From NCBI GenBank assembly GCA_963540965.1, contig CAUTSA010000001.1, positions 186,001-250,000 of the forward strand: DNA of 64,000 nucleotides, in the 5' to 3' direction. The stretch is from Nanosyncoccus sp963540965 (GTDB taxonomy: Bacteria; Patescibacteriota; Saccharimonadia; Saccharimonadales; Saccharimonadaceae). Positions within the stretch are counted from its first letter, which is position 1. Each line of letters opens with the position of its first letter. Below the pieces are notes generated by a model. That model searched no databases, had not been told where the DNA came from, and worked only from the letters and a program-made list of their open reading frames with translations. Position numbers and translations under genes: made by a program. Positions 1 to 8,284 of the stretch are shown piece by piece.

Positions 1-68
1 CCGATATGAAGTTGAATTTTAGTCTGCGGGATGAGATAAGTGAAATTAGAGAACAATTAAGTGAGTAG
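1..68 (+). CDS. dnaA: DnaA C-terminal end (partial)
   Basis: Only the last 21 codons are inside the window, in frame 3, ending with TAG at 66-68. The tail is a charged amphipathic helix (…SLRDEISEIREQLSE), which resembles the end of the DnaA DNA-binding domain. The main argument is position: a DnaA-box-bearing gap, dnaN and recF follow in the classic dnaA-dnaN-recF order. The fragment is too short for identification by sequence alone. Confidence 0.6.
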   Translation, partial: DMKLNFSLRDEISEIREQLSE

Positions 69-319
69 TTGTGGAAAAGATGTGGAAAGGTGGGCGAAAA
101 ACCTAGTGAAAAAGTAGAGGAAAACTATGTGGAAAGAAGTCCAAAAAATAATTTTAAATAAAAAGATGTTGAAAAGTAAGATTTATCCACTAAGTTTTAC
201 AAAGTTATCCCACAGGTTTTACACAAAAGAATAATATGTTTACCTCTGTAAAATATAGTTATACACATTTTACACATAGCCTATTACTACTACAATTAAT
301 TATTTAATAAAGGAGAGTT
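69..319. other. Probable oriC: DnaA-box cluster between dnaA and dnaN
   Basis: This AT-rich 250-base gap carries several sequences close to the DnaA box TTATNCACA. On the plus strand: TTATCCACT (183-191), TTATCCCACA (205-214) and a perfect TTATACACA (259-267). On the minus strand: TGTGGAAAA (70-78), TGTGGAAAG (81-89) and TGTGGAAAG (128-136). The stretch from 140 to 310 is almost all A and T and could serve as an unwinding element. The + strand looks G-rich to the right. The origin call is inferred from these features. Confidence 0.7.
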
Positions 320-1423
320 ATGGAAATCATAGTAGAACAAGGAAAATTAGCGAAAGCTCTTGGCGTTGTGAGTCGAGTAGCAGCAGGAAGTAAGACGACT
401 TTACCAATTTTGAATAATGTACTTATAAAAGCAAGTAATAATAAGGTGATGTTAATTACTACCAACCTAGATATGGCGATTGTTAATTATTTAGGAGTTG
501 CTGATTCTCGTGATGGTGAAATTACCGTACCAGCTAGGCTATTAGCTGACTTTGTTGGTAACTTACCAAAAGGTGAGGTGAAACTAAGTGGCAATGATTC
601 AAAGTTAACTGTGGCTTCCGGAAAATATAAATCAACATTTAATGGTGCACCTGCGGAGGATTTTCCAGAACTTCCTGATATTAATGAGGCTGAGGCAGTA
701 ATTTATCGAATGAGCGTAGAGGCATTTAAGACCGGAATTAATGAGGTGAAAATTGCGGCTTCATCGGATACTACGAGACCTGCTTTAACTGGTGTATATT
801 TTAATACATATGAGGGGTCTTTATATATCGCAGCAACCGATGGTTATAGGTTGGCTGAGAGGTTATTTATTGAAAAGGTGGAGAGCGATGTGAAGGCGAT
901 TGTTCCCTCTGGTTGTCTAGTTGATGTGCTTGGGGCAATGTCTGATAATATGAATGAAATTGAAATCGTTTTTGATAATTCTCAAGTACGTTTCCGTTTG
1001 GGGGAGATTGAAATTACATCTAAACTAATCGATGGATCATTCCCTGACTATCGTAGGTTGATTCCAGAACAGGTTGGTTCAGATATAAAGATGAGTAAGG
1101 CGGAGTTGCTCCGAATTGTAAAATTAGCAGCATTGTTTTCAAGAGGGGTTGGGGGGTCGATTATATGTGAAGCTAAAAGTGATAGCCAGACCTTTTCGGT
1201 ATCTTCAGTGGCGAATGAATTTGGTGAAAATGCTTCGGATATTGAAGCGGAAATTTTAGCCGATGGCAAGGTGATTTTAAATTCAAGGTATTTAATTGAC
1301 GTAATTAATGTAATTGAAGAAGAAAATTTAACTTTTGGAATTTCTGGGAAACTAGCACCAGTGTTAATTAGGAATGAAAAATCGAATAATTATACCCATA
1401 TTATTATGCCATTAAAGAGTTAA
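320..1423 (+). CDS. dnaN: DNA polymerase III sliding clamp (beta subunit)
   Basis: The protein has 367 residues, the usual length for the ring-shaped clamp that tethers DNA polymerase III to DNA. Three clamp folds of about 120 residues each are expected. Family hallmarks include the early PARLLADFVGNLP segment, TDGYRLAE near residue 175 and the C-terminal end HIIMPLKS, which matches the conserved terminal MP-x-R/K pattern. Start ATG 320 follows an AGGAG Shine-Dalgarno sequence at 311-315. It lies directly downstream of the putative origin and upstream of recF. Confidence 0.97.
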   Translation: MEIIVEQGKLAKALGVVSRVAAGSKTTLPILNNVLIKASNNKVMLITTNLDMAIVNYLGVADSRDGEITVPARLLADFVGNLPKGEVKLSGNDSKLTVASGKYKSTFNGAPAEDFPELPDINEAEAVIYRMSVEAFKTGINEVKIAASSDTTRPALTGVYFNTYEGSLYIAATDGYRLAERLFIEKVESDVKAIVPSGCLVDVLGAMSDNMNEIEIVFDNSQVRFRLGEIEITSKLIDGSFPDYRRLIPEQVGSDIKMSKAELLRIVKLAALFSRGVGGSIICEAKSDSQTFSVSSVANEFGENASDIEAEILADGKVILNSRYLIDVINVIEEENLTFGISGKLAPVLIRNEKSNNYTHIIMPLKS

Positions 1424-1446
1424 GCTAATAAAACTGGAGCTAATTA

Positions 1447-2463
1447 ATGATTATTCAAAGTGTGCAATTAGTGAATTTTCGAAGCCACGATGAATTTTTG
1501 TTGAATTGTAATAAGAAAACAAGTTTATTAATTGGCGAGAATGGGTCTGGAAAAACTTCGGTTTTGGAGGCAATTTATGAAGCTTTAAGAGGTAAATCTT
1601 TTAAAGCAAGTGATGGTGAAATCTTAAAGCGGGGAGCAGATTTTTACCGAGTGGAACTGAATTTTTGTGATGGTAGGAAAACGGTAGTTGTTTTTGATGG
1701 AAAAAAGAAGCAGTTTTTGGTTGAGGATAAGAAAACAACTAGATTGCCAAAAAGAAATAGGTATCCAGTGGTGTTATTTTTACCAGATGACTTACACTTA
1801 GTGGCGACGAGTCCAACGAAAAGAAGAAGTTATTTTGATCGAGTATTAACAGAATTTGATGAGTCTTATAGTGATTCCCTCTTAAAATATGACAAGAGCT
1901 TAAAACAGAGGAATGATTTATTAAAAAAATATAATAATCAGGGTGGTGATGGAAAAATTTCTCGAAGTGATTTTTTCTCATGGAATATTTTACTTTCTAA
2001 GTATGGTCTTGAAATTCGACAGAAGCGGATAAAATATTTAGAACAATTGAATTTAGTTTTTTCTGAAGTTTATCATTCAATTGTGGATAATGATGATTTT
2101 GTGTCTTTGAAACTAGAATTATTTGGTGGTGAGATCTCTGAGGCGGAATATTTTAATCGTCTAGAATCGGAGTTGCAACGTGATTTGGTTTTGGGACATA
2201 CTGGATTTGGAATTCATCGTGATGATTTTGTATTTCTTTTTAATGGCGAAGGGGCGGATGGAACAGCAAGTCGTGGAGAGCTTCGCTCAATGATTTTGGC
2301 AATGAAATTTATCGAAGCAGAGTTAATTTTTCAAGAAACCGGAAAGAGGCCGGTTGTTTTACTTGATGATGTTTTTTCAGAGCTAGACAATATGAGGCAA
2401 AAGAGTCTAGTGAAGAATTTTAAGGAAAATCAGGTGATAATTACTTCAGTTGAAGAGGTATAG
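1447..2463 (+). CDS. recF: DNA replication and repair protein RecF
   Basis: This 338-residue SMC-like ATPase belongs to the RecFOR pathway that loads RecA at gaps. Walker A is GENGSGKTS at residues 30-38. An ABC-type signature region (TASRGELRS) lies near residue 275, and Walker B VVLLDDVFSELD near 303. The length is slightly under the usual 360. It starts 23 bases after dnaN and is probably in the same operon. It ends in TAG. Confidence 0.95.
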   Translation: MIIQSVQLVNFRSHDEFLLNCNKKTSLLIGENGSGKTSVLEAIYEALRGKSFKASDGEILKRGADFYRVELNFCDGRKTVVVFDGKKKQFLVEDKKTTRLPKRNRYPVVLFLPDDLHLVATSPTKRRSYFDRVLTEFDESYSDSLLKYDKSLKQRNDLLKKYNNQGGDGKISRSDFFSWNILLSKYGLEIRQKRIKYLEQLNLVFSEVYHSIVDNDDFVSLKLELFGGEISEAEYFNRLESELQRDLVLGHTGFGIHRDDFVFLFNGEGADGTASRGELRSMILAMKFIEAELIFQETGKRPVVLLDDVFSELDNMRQKSLVKNFKENQVIITSVEEV

Positions 2464-2479
2464 GTGAAAAAGTTTATGG

Positions 2480-2485
2480 TATACT
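2480..2485 (+). promoter_or_regulatory. -10 box (TATACT) giving a nearly leaderless mRNA
   Basis: TATACT ends six bases before ATG 2492, so transcription should begin at or next to the start codon. Confidence 0.5.
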
Positions 2486-2491
2486 TGGGGT

Positions 2492-3103
2492 ATGGAAATG
2501 AAGAGTAGGGGTAATAATATTATTATACGTGTGGTTTTTGTTGTAATATTAATTTTTATGGGTTTTATTATAACTAACTTAATTATTGATGGGTTGAGAA
2601 ACGCAAGGGTTAATATATTAGTGGCTCCATATGGTGCTATGGTAAAAATTGACGGTAAAGAGATAAATGGTTCTACTCGTTTTTACCCAAAAAAGAATGT
2701 TGAAGTTGAGATTAGTAAGGATGGTTTCTTATCAAAAAAAATAAATATTGATTTAGAAAGTAATAAAACGGCTTTAGTTCATACATATCTTTTAGATGAA
2801 AAAAATGGTTTTGATAAATATCGCGAAAATATTCATGATTATGATGTATTAAAACTGGTTGCAGATGAGGCTGCGAAAGACTTTATTTATAAGACTGATA
2901 AGGCAAAATCAATTAATCAAATTTTGCCAATCGAAACAGTTGTTGGTTTTGAAACCACTACTTTATATGAAGCTCAGGGGGATGAATTAAAGAAGTGCCA
3001 AACTTTCTTATGTCTTAGAGTTGAGGGCGTGAATAATAATGATTATATTAAGAAGTTATTAAATGAGTATGGTTATAATTTTAACGACTATAGTTTTATT
3101 TAG
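2492..3103 (+). CDS. Membrane-anchored PEGA-like protein, family member 1 of 3
   Basis: The 203-residue protein has a short cytoplasmic start, one membrane segment (about residues 12-32), then an outside region. Residues about 40-90 (VLVAPYGAMVKIDGKEI-like, then KKNVEVEISKDGF) look like a PEGA beta-sandwich, a domain often found in surface proteins. The C-terminal 90 residues, with VADEAAKD and a terminal GYNFNDYSF, resemble the same region of the proteins at 6303-7007 and 3104-3925. Function is unknown. Proximity to wall hydrolases suggests an envelope role. A second ATG at 2498 is possible. Confidence 0.75.
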   Translation: MEMKSRGNNIIIRVVFVVILIFMGFIITNLIIDGLRNARVNILVAPYGAMVKIDGKEINGSTRFYPKKNVEVEISKDGFLSKKINIDLESNKTALVHTYLLDEKNGFDKYRENIHDYDVLKLVADEAAKDFIYKTDKAKSINQILPIETVVGFETTTLYEAQGDELKKCQTFLCLRVEGVNNNDYIKKLLNEYGYNFNDYSFI

Positions 3104-3925
3104 TTAGTCATCGTGGTCATCATGATCGTCGTGGTCGTCATGATCGTGATGATTATGTCCATCATCGTCACAGTAATTCGGGATTAGAAAATTTATTTCT
3201 TCAGGATTAAAATTAGTTTCAAGTAGCCATTTATTGACACGTTCTTTTGATTGATTAATAATTGATTGATCACCGCAGGATTCTACGGAAATTTGATATT
3301 GTCCATCTAGGTTTTTGCTAATAGTAACTTGTTTTTCTTCCGATAGGTAGAAGGTTTTTGGTAACAAGAGAGCAAGTTTTGATGGGTGGGTGTAGATAGT
3401 TTTAAAATCAGACTCATTAAAGCTAAAAATTTTATCATTATTGCTATAAAAATCTGTGGAAATTTGTGTGTCGGAGAGTTCTGTCGTAGTAATACTAAAA
3501 ACTTGACCGGTATCGGCAGTAATTTTGAAACTATAAGTCCTCCCCTGTTCTTTAATACTATCTTTATTGTAACTAACGGTTTTTATCTGAGGATAAGAGA
3601 AAGTAATGAATTGTTCAATTAGAGATGATACTTTAGTAAAAGTATTGATTGACATAGATGATTTATCTTTAATATTATGGAGGCTATAAATTTTAACGTA
3701 TTTATCCCATGACGAGATGCTAGCGCCAGAATATAGATTTATATCTTCACCGGAGATAGGATTTTTCTGAAACTGATCGGAATTGTAATTTTGTTGATTA
3801 ATGAAGAGGAAGGCAAGAAATGCGATAAGAACGAGGATGGTGGAAAAACCTAGAATTTTCGACAGTGCTTTATTGTCTTTAATTTTATCGAGCTGTTGAC
3901 TGATTCTATTATAAAAATTTAACAT
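3104..3925 (-). CDS. Membrane-anchored protein with His/Asp-rich tail, family member 3 of 3
   Basis: The 273-residue protein has one membrane segment (about residues 24-43) and a large outside domain. The segment before the tail (ISVESCGDQS… then LLETNFNPEEINFLIP) matches the C-terminal pattern of the 2492 and 6303 proteins. The last 21 residues are almost only Asp and His, in DDHDD/HDH repeats, a likely divalent-metal-binding tail (Zn, Ni or Cu). A GAGG Shine-Dalgarno sequence precedes ATG 3925. The stop directly abuts the convergent stop of the 2492 gene. Function is unknown. Confidence 0.75.
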   Translation of the reverse strand: MLNFYNRISQQLDKIKDNKALSKILGFSTILVLIAFLAFLFINQQNYNSDQFQKNPISGEDINLYSGASISSWDKYVKIYSLHNIKDKSSMSINTFTKVSSLIEQFITFSYPQIKTVSYNKDSIKEQGRTYSFKITADTGQVFSITTTELSDTQISTDFYSNNDKIFSFNESDFKTIYTHPSKLALLLPKTFYLSEEKQVTISKNLDGQYQISVESCGDQSIINQSKERVNKWLLETNFNPEEINFLIPNYCDDDGHNHHDHDDHDDHDDHDD

Positions 3926-3927
3926 AA

Positions 3928-6252
3928 TTACCTCTTTACTGCATTTATATTATTTAGCCATAATCCTGCTGAGACGACGGTTTGTGGATCCATAATAAGG
4001 TTATTGGGGTCTTTACCAGCTCCAGCTGAGTTAAAGAGGAGCCATTTACCGTCACTCGATTTACCACGAATAGCAATGTAATGTCCATTAGCTGAGAAGG
4101 GAGCGGTTCCCTTACCACTAATGTGGAGAGCCCAACCCTCGTCGAGGTATTTATTCATAATTTCTATGGCTTGACTGGCATTTGCGGGAGTTGGGATTTT
4201 TTCATATTGTAATCCATAATGAGATGCTAAGGTTTGGGTAACTTGATGACTACTACCAACGCCGCGAACATACATACCAGCATCACCCGCAACTTTGGCA
4301 GTTTCAGTAGGTAAAATTTGTTGTCCTAAGAACATAGTTGCTAAGGATGCAAAAGAAGTTGGACCACAGCCAGCATTGCAAATTGTACTAGATCCAAATG
4401 CTGATGACCCCCATTGAGGATCACATTGAAGATAGTTAGTTAGATTTGAAGGATCAATAGCCTGTCTACCACCACAATTGGAATTTGCTTGGGAAGAGGA
4501 AGCGGATGAGGTGCTTGATACCCCGTCAATACGTTTTAATTCGTTTTCGACAAAATGCCAAATATCATTCGTGTCATTATGGTCATTGGGGAGTGGAGCG
4601 TGCATATGGGCGAGGACGCCTTCGTATTTTTTAAACTCTTCAACACTGAGACGAGGTGGAACGCCTTTCCAACTAAGTGATGAAGTGAGGGGGATTTTTG
4701 TCTCTGTACTAATGGCAACTAATAATTTTGCCAAATAAAGCCAATCATCAGGTTTAAAAATATTAGTATTTAGGAGATACCATGGATGATTTACTCGTCC
4801 ACTTGTTGAAAAACCAATAACCTCGATTTGTATACCGGCTGAAGCATCATAGCTTTTTATGGAGTCAGAAGGTTTATTGATAGTGAAGTGCTGATAAACT
4901 TTATGTTGCTTTAGATCCACGGTAAAATGGGGGGGATAAAATCTATTAAGGTCATAAAGAATGAGGCCTTGGCTACCGTTTTGATTACCTCCCTCGGTAT
5001 TATGAAGCGTAATTTTATTGGGGCCAATTTTACCATTCATGGTTGTGTCATAGTCACCTCGCGGGGAGGAGCCAACAGTGGCACCTTTTGACGCGGCAAA
5101 GGCAAAGGCGTCTTCCTTAACATAGCCATCGATACCACTAGTGATCCAACCATCCTTCCAGGTAGTGTTGACGACAATCTTACCATTACCGGAAGAAGTA
5201 GTAGATGATGTCGTGGATGATGCTTCAGATGATGGGGGAGTGGTGCTTGTGGTGGAATTAGTAGTAGTTGTCGAGGAGTTAGTTTCAGTTGTGGTTTTTG
5301 TGGCGTTAGAGGGGTTTGCAAGCGAATCAGTGGAATTTTTTAGGGGTGAGCAGTCAACACTAAGAGAATGTGGCGCGGCATTTAACTGACTTTTAATGTT
5401 ACCTTTAACTGGATATTTTCCACCAATTTCGATATTTTCCTGCTTGGCGAGTTCGGCAGAGGTGGGCCAGCCAAGTTCTTTGCCGATTTGATCTGCTCTC
5501 TGAACAACACTATTAACGGTTGACCAATAAGATTCATGTGAGTCACACTCGCTTTGTGGACAGTATACTTTAATCATAGCAAAAAACCACTTTTTGATAT
5601 CATAGTTATTTTTATCAAGATATTGAAAAGCTTTATCATAAAGTCCATTTCGCATATAATCTACTGCCCATCCAGCGATCATGTTTCCAATACTACTATA
5701 CATTGACCAGTCCATTGTGCCTCGGTAAGGTTCTGCCATATTGTAAAGGTGATTGCTTTGATATTTTTTTCCCATCCAGTTGTAATAACCTTTTTCGGCA
5801 ACTTTTTTGGCAATACCTGCGGTTCCGAGACTAGATTCCTTTCTCATTTGACCAAATGGAATTTCCCATGGAACGCCATACTCGATTTGAAGTTTCATAG
5901 CGATTTCGCCGTATTTTCTAATCACTTCATCTTGACGTTCGGACATAGTGGTACTGGTGATATCTCCGCCGCAATTACCAGTGATAAAGCCTAGGCCATG
6001 TGAACAATTACTGCCACCATTCGGGTTATAGAAAATAATGTCGTTTTCCTGAAACTTTGGAGAGACCTTTACCTTGGCGTTGATTTTTAAATTATTAAAA
6101 AGTTGGTCAGTAAGAGAGGTGGTGGTGGGAGTGTTATTAGGTTTATCTGACTCAGCAAAAGTGGGATGATTTAGGTAAAAAATGGAGATAAATAGAGATA
6201 GAAGACAAAAGATGACAAAAAATTGACGAGAAATAAAGTTGACCTTTTTCAT
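3928..6252 (-). CDS. Three-domain peptidoglycan hydrolase: glucosaminidase, amidase-like and C39-like peptidase
   Basis: The 774-residue secreted protein has an N-terminal signal or anchor (about residues 10-32). Residues about 105-270 resemble a glucosaminidase/lysozyme fold (YGVPWEIPFGQMRKESSLG, with a candidate catalytic Glu). A Thr/Ser-rich linker spans about 300-360. Residues about 395-560 resemble an N-acetylmuramoyl-L-alanine amidase (ITLHNTEGG, HFTVDL). Residues about 600-774 resemble a C39-family cysteine peptidase (CGPTSFASLA, GHYIAIRG). It may cut glycan and peptide bonds during host contact or secretion-channel insertion. A TAAAAT box ends six bases before ATG 6252. Confidence 0.8.
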   Translation of the reverse strand: MKKVNFISRQFFVIFCLLSLFISIFYLNHPTFAESDKPNNTPTTTSLTDQLFNNLKINAKVKVSPKFQENDIIFYNPNGGSNCSHGLGFITGNCGGDITSTTMSERQDEVIRKYGEIAMKLQIEYGVPWEIPFGQMRKESSLGTAGIAKKVAEKGYYNWMGKKYQSNHLYNMAEPYRGTMDWSMYSSIGNMIAGWAVDYMRNGLYDKAFQYLDKNNYDIKKWFFAMIKVYCPQSECDSHESYWSTVNSVVQRADQIGKELGWPTSAELAKQENIEIGGKYPVKGNIKSQLNAAPHSLSVDCSPLKNSTDSLANPSNATKTTTETNSSTTTTNSTTSTTPPSSEASSTTSSTTSSGNGKIVVNTTWKDGWITSGIDGYVKEDAFAFAASKGATVGSSPRGDYDTTMNGKIGPNKITLHNTEGGNQNGSQGLILYDLNRFYPPHFTVDLKQHKVYQHFTINKPSDSIKSYDASAGIQIEVIGFSTSGRVNHPWYLLNTNIFKPDDWLYLAKLLVAISTETKIPLTSSLSWKGVPPRLSVEEFKKYEGVLAHMHAPLPNDHNDTNDIWHFVENELKRIDGVSSTSSASSSQANSNCGGRQAIDPSNLTNYLQCDPQWGSSAFGSSTICNAGCGPTSFASLATMFLGQQILPTETAKVAGDAGMYVRGVGSSHQVTQTLASHYGLQYEKIPTPANASQAIEIMNKYLDEGWALHISGKGTAPFSANGHYIAIRGKSSDGKWLLFNSAGAGKDPNNLIMDPQTVVSAGLWLNNINAVKR

Positions 6253-6258
6253 AACTCT

Positions 6259-6264
6259 ATTTTA
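6259..6264 (-). promoter_or_regulatory. Extended -10 box (TGCTAAAAT) for the hydrolase gene
   Basis: Read on the minus strand, TGCTAAAAT ends six bases before the ATG at 6252. This predicts a leaderless transcript. Confidence 0.55.
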
Positions 6265-6302
6265 GCATAATAGGAATGAATAAGAAGTGGCTTGTTTTTA
6301 AA

Positions 6303-7007
6303 TTAACAATTTGAGAAATTAATATCGTAGTTATCGGGATTAGCCTGATGATTTTTTAAATATTGGTAAGCGGCTTCTTTGAGATTTTGAAGTTGTGAAT
6401 CAGAACAGGTTAGTAGATTGATTTTGAGAAGAATTTTTGAAGTATTTTCTTGTTTTTCGGCAATAATAGAAAAACCATCTTTGTAACTAGAGTAGGGTGT
6501 AATGTTAAAAATGGGGTCGCTATCTGTGTAATTTTTTCTTTCAAGATCAGCCTGAGTATCGGCGACATGTTGAACGCGCGAAGCATCATCGGGGTGGGTT
6601 TGGTAATAGTTGAGGTTATCTGATGTGGGTTCGAGGGTATTATAAAAATAGGTGGTTTGATTGTGTTTTAATTCTAAAGTGGTGGAAAAATCATTAAATC
6701 CGGATTTTTTAACTGTAATATTATAGGTACCAGGTTTAAGTTTAATTTTACCTTCTGGTTTGAGGATTTCTTGATTAAGAGAAATAGTGGCGGTGGCGGG
6801 GGCTATGTAGTAATCGAGGGTGGCAGTTTTATCGTAGTTGGTGATCCAAGTGATAAAGAAATAGATAAGAATAAAAAGTGAAATTAGTAGGAAGAAAATA
6901 ATCATATTGAGGAGATGATTCCCTTTTTTGTTGGCGGTCTTAGTGAAGTCAAAAATGAAGTTTTGTTTTTTGATTTTCTTTGTGGGTTTTTGATTAATGA
7001 TTTTCAT
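6303..7007 (-). CDS. Membrane-anchored PEGA-like protein, family member 2 of 3
   Basis: The 234-residue protein has a Lys-rich cytoplasmic start, a membrane segment (about residues 34-55) and an outside PEGA-like region (YYIAPATATISLNQEI, then PGTYNITVKKSGF). The C-terminal part (VADTQAD…, KNHQANPDNYDINF) parallels the 2492 and 3104 proteins. It lies between the two peptidoglycan hydrolases, 17 bases downstream of the 7025 gene stop, so co-transcription is likely. A TAAAAT box eight bases before ATG 7007 may add a separate promoter. Function is unknown. Confidence 0.75.
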   Translation of the reverse strand: MKIINQKPTKKIKKQNFIFDFTKTANKKGNHLLNMIIFFLLISLFILIYFFITWITNYDKTATLDYYIAPATATISLNQEILKPEGKIKLKPGTYNITVKKSGFNDFSTTLELKHNQTTYFYNTLEPTSDNLNYYQTHPDDASRVQHVADTQADLERKNYTDSDPIFNITPYSSYKDGFSIIAEKQENTSKILLKINLLTCSDSQLQNLKEAAYQYLKNHQANPDNYDINFSNC

Positions 7008-7024
7008 AATTTGAAATTTTAAGT

Positions 7025-8284
7025 TTAAATGTTTGTATTACCAATGAAACGATAGGCTTTAAAAGTGGAAGAATTATCATAGAAAGGCAGTAGTTCCCCG
7101 GTGCGTGAGCCATGTGAGGCGGAGGCGATTTTGCCTACTCCATTTTGTTCAACATAAATTTCAATATGACCAGAACTGAGGCGGATATCACCGGGTTTTA
7201 ATGAGCCTTGGCGATTTTCTACTTCCATGAATTTTCCAGAATTACGAACATAGGTTGAGGTGGCACCGGAGTGACTAACTCCACAGCAGGCAAAGTTTTT
7301 ATCGATACCGGAAAAACGAAGGACGGCTGCAACAAAGGCGTCACAACTAGCACCCATCATTGACCAGCGGTCACCAAGACGATTAACACCAGTTTGAATT
7401 AGGGCGTTGCGGTAGTTGTCGGTTGGGGTGATGCCATGGCCGGAGGATGGCCAGGCGAGATTGAGGGCGGTCTGGTTGATGCTAAGATTGCCACCGCCGC
7501 CTGAACAGCTACTGACACCATTAGAACCACCTAAAGTGGAAAAAATAAGGAAGGCGCCCGGAATAAGATTGGCGGAACTTGGCTTGCCGTGATCGGTTTT
7601 AATTTGGAGCCAATTAGTGTTTTTGCGAGAATCGCGTTTAGCATCAGCTAAATTCATGACATATGGAGAACCTTCGCCACGAGCAGCTTCCTGTTCGCTG
7701 TAGCCTAGAGTGCGAGCTTGAGCGATATAGGCACGGGCAGTACCGTTGTAGCGGAAAAGGAGGGTTTTAATACCGTCATCGGTTTTTAAGTTTAGGCCAG
7801 CACCGTAGAGCGATTGAAGCATTTGAGCGAGAATGTCGGTTTGCCTTTGAAATTCAGCGTCAGAAACTTCGCCGAAGTTAGTGAAAGCTTTACTATTAGT
7901 GCCACCGTTAGTGTAGGTGTAAAGCTGATAAACCCCTTGCCCATTAGACGGATTGTAGTGTCTTAGGCTGGTTTCACGATAGTGAATTGTGGCAAGAAGT
8001 TGCCATGGAAAACCGTAAGGGGCAGCGGCTTTTTCATAAAATGGACGATTGGCGGAGATTTTAGCTAAATCGGATTGACTAATAATTTCATTACCATCAT
8101 ATAGTTTACTAAGAGTACCAGAAAGGTTTGAGGTGATGCAGTTGGCGGCATCTTTATCAAAGTAATAAATACCATTGATGTCAAAAATATCCCAATCGGA
8201 ATCTTTAAGGGCGAAGACTCTGGTTGGTTGTAGAGTGATAATAATTGCAATGAGGAGAAGAATAAGTTTTTTTAGTTTACTCAC
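7025..8284 (-). CDS. Secreted wall hydrolase: lytic transglycosylase-like plus NlpC/P60-like domain
   Basis: The 419-residue protein has a signal peptide (about residues 1-25). Residues about 75-200 look like a lysozyme/transglycosylase domain (YGFPWQLLATIHYRETSL, with a candidate catalytic Glu, then QGVYQL). The C-terminal 130 residues look like an NlpC/P60 or CHAP cysteine peptidase (GASCDAFVAAVLRFSG, then SSGHIEIYVE). This matches the VirB1-type hydrolases of conjugation systems. Start is GTG 8284, overlapping the upstream TGA in GTGA, which implies translational coupling to the 918-aa membrane protein. Confidence 0.8.
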   Translation of the reverse strand: MSKLKKLILLLIAIIITLQPTRVFALKDSDWDIFDINGIYYFDKDAANCITSNLSGTLSKLYDGNEIISQSDLAKISANRPFYEKAAAPYGFPWQLLATIHYRETSLRHYNPSNGQGVYQLYTYTNGGTNSKAFTNFGEVSDAEFQRQTDILAQMLQSLYGAGLNLKTDDGIKTLLFRYNGTARAYIAQARTLGYSEQEAARGEGSPYVMNLADAKRDSRKNTNWLQIKTDHGKPSSANLIPGAFLIFSTLGGSNGVSSCSGGGGNLSINQTALNLAWPSSGHGITPTDNYRNALIQTGVNRLGDRWSMMGASCDAFVAAVLRFSGIDKNFACCGVSHSGATSTYVRNSGKFMEVENRQGSLKPGDIRLSSGHIEIYVEQNGVGKIASASHGSRTGELLPFYDNSSTFKAYRFIGNTNI

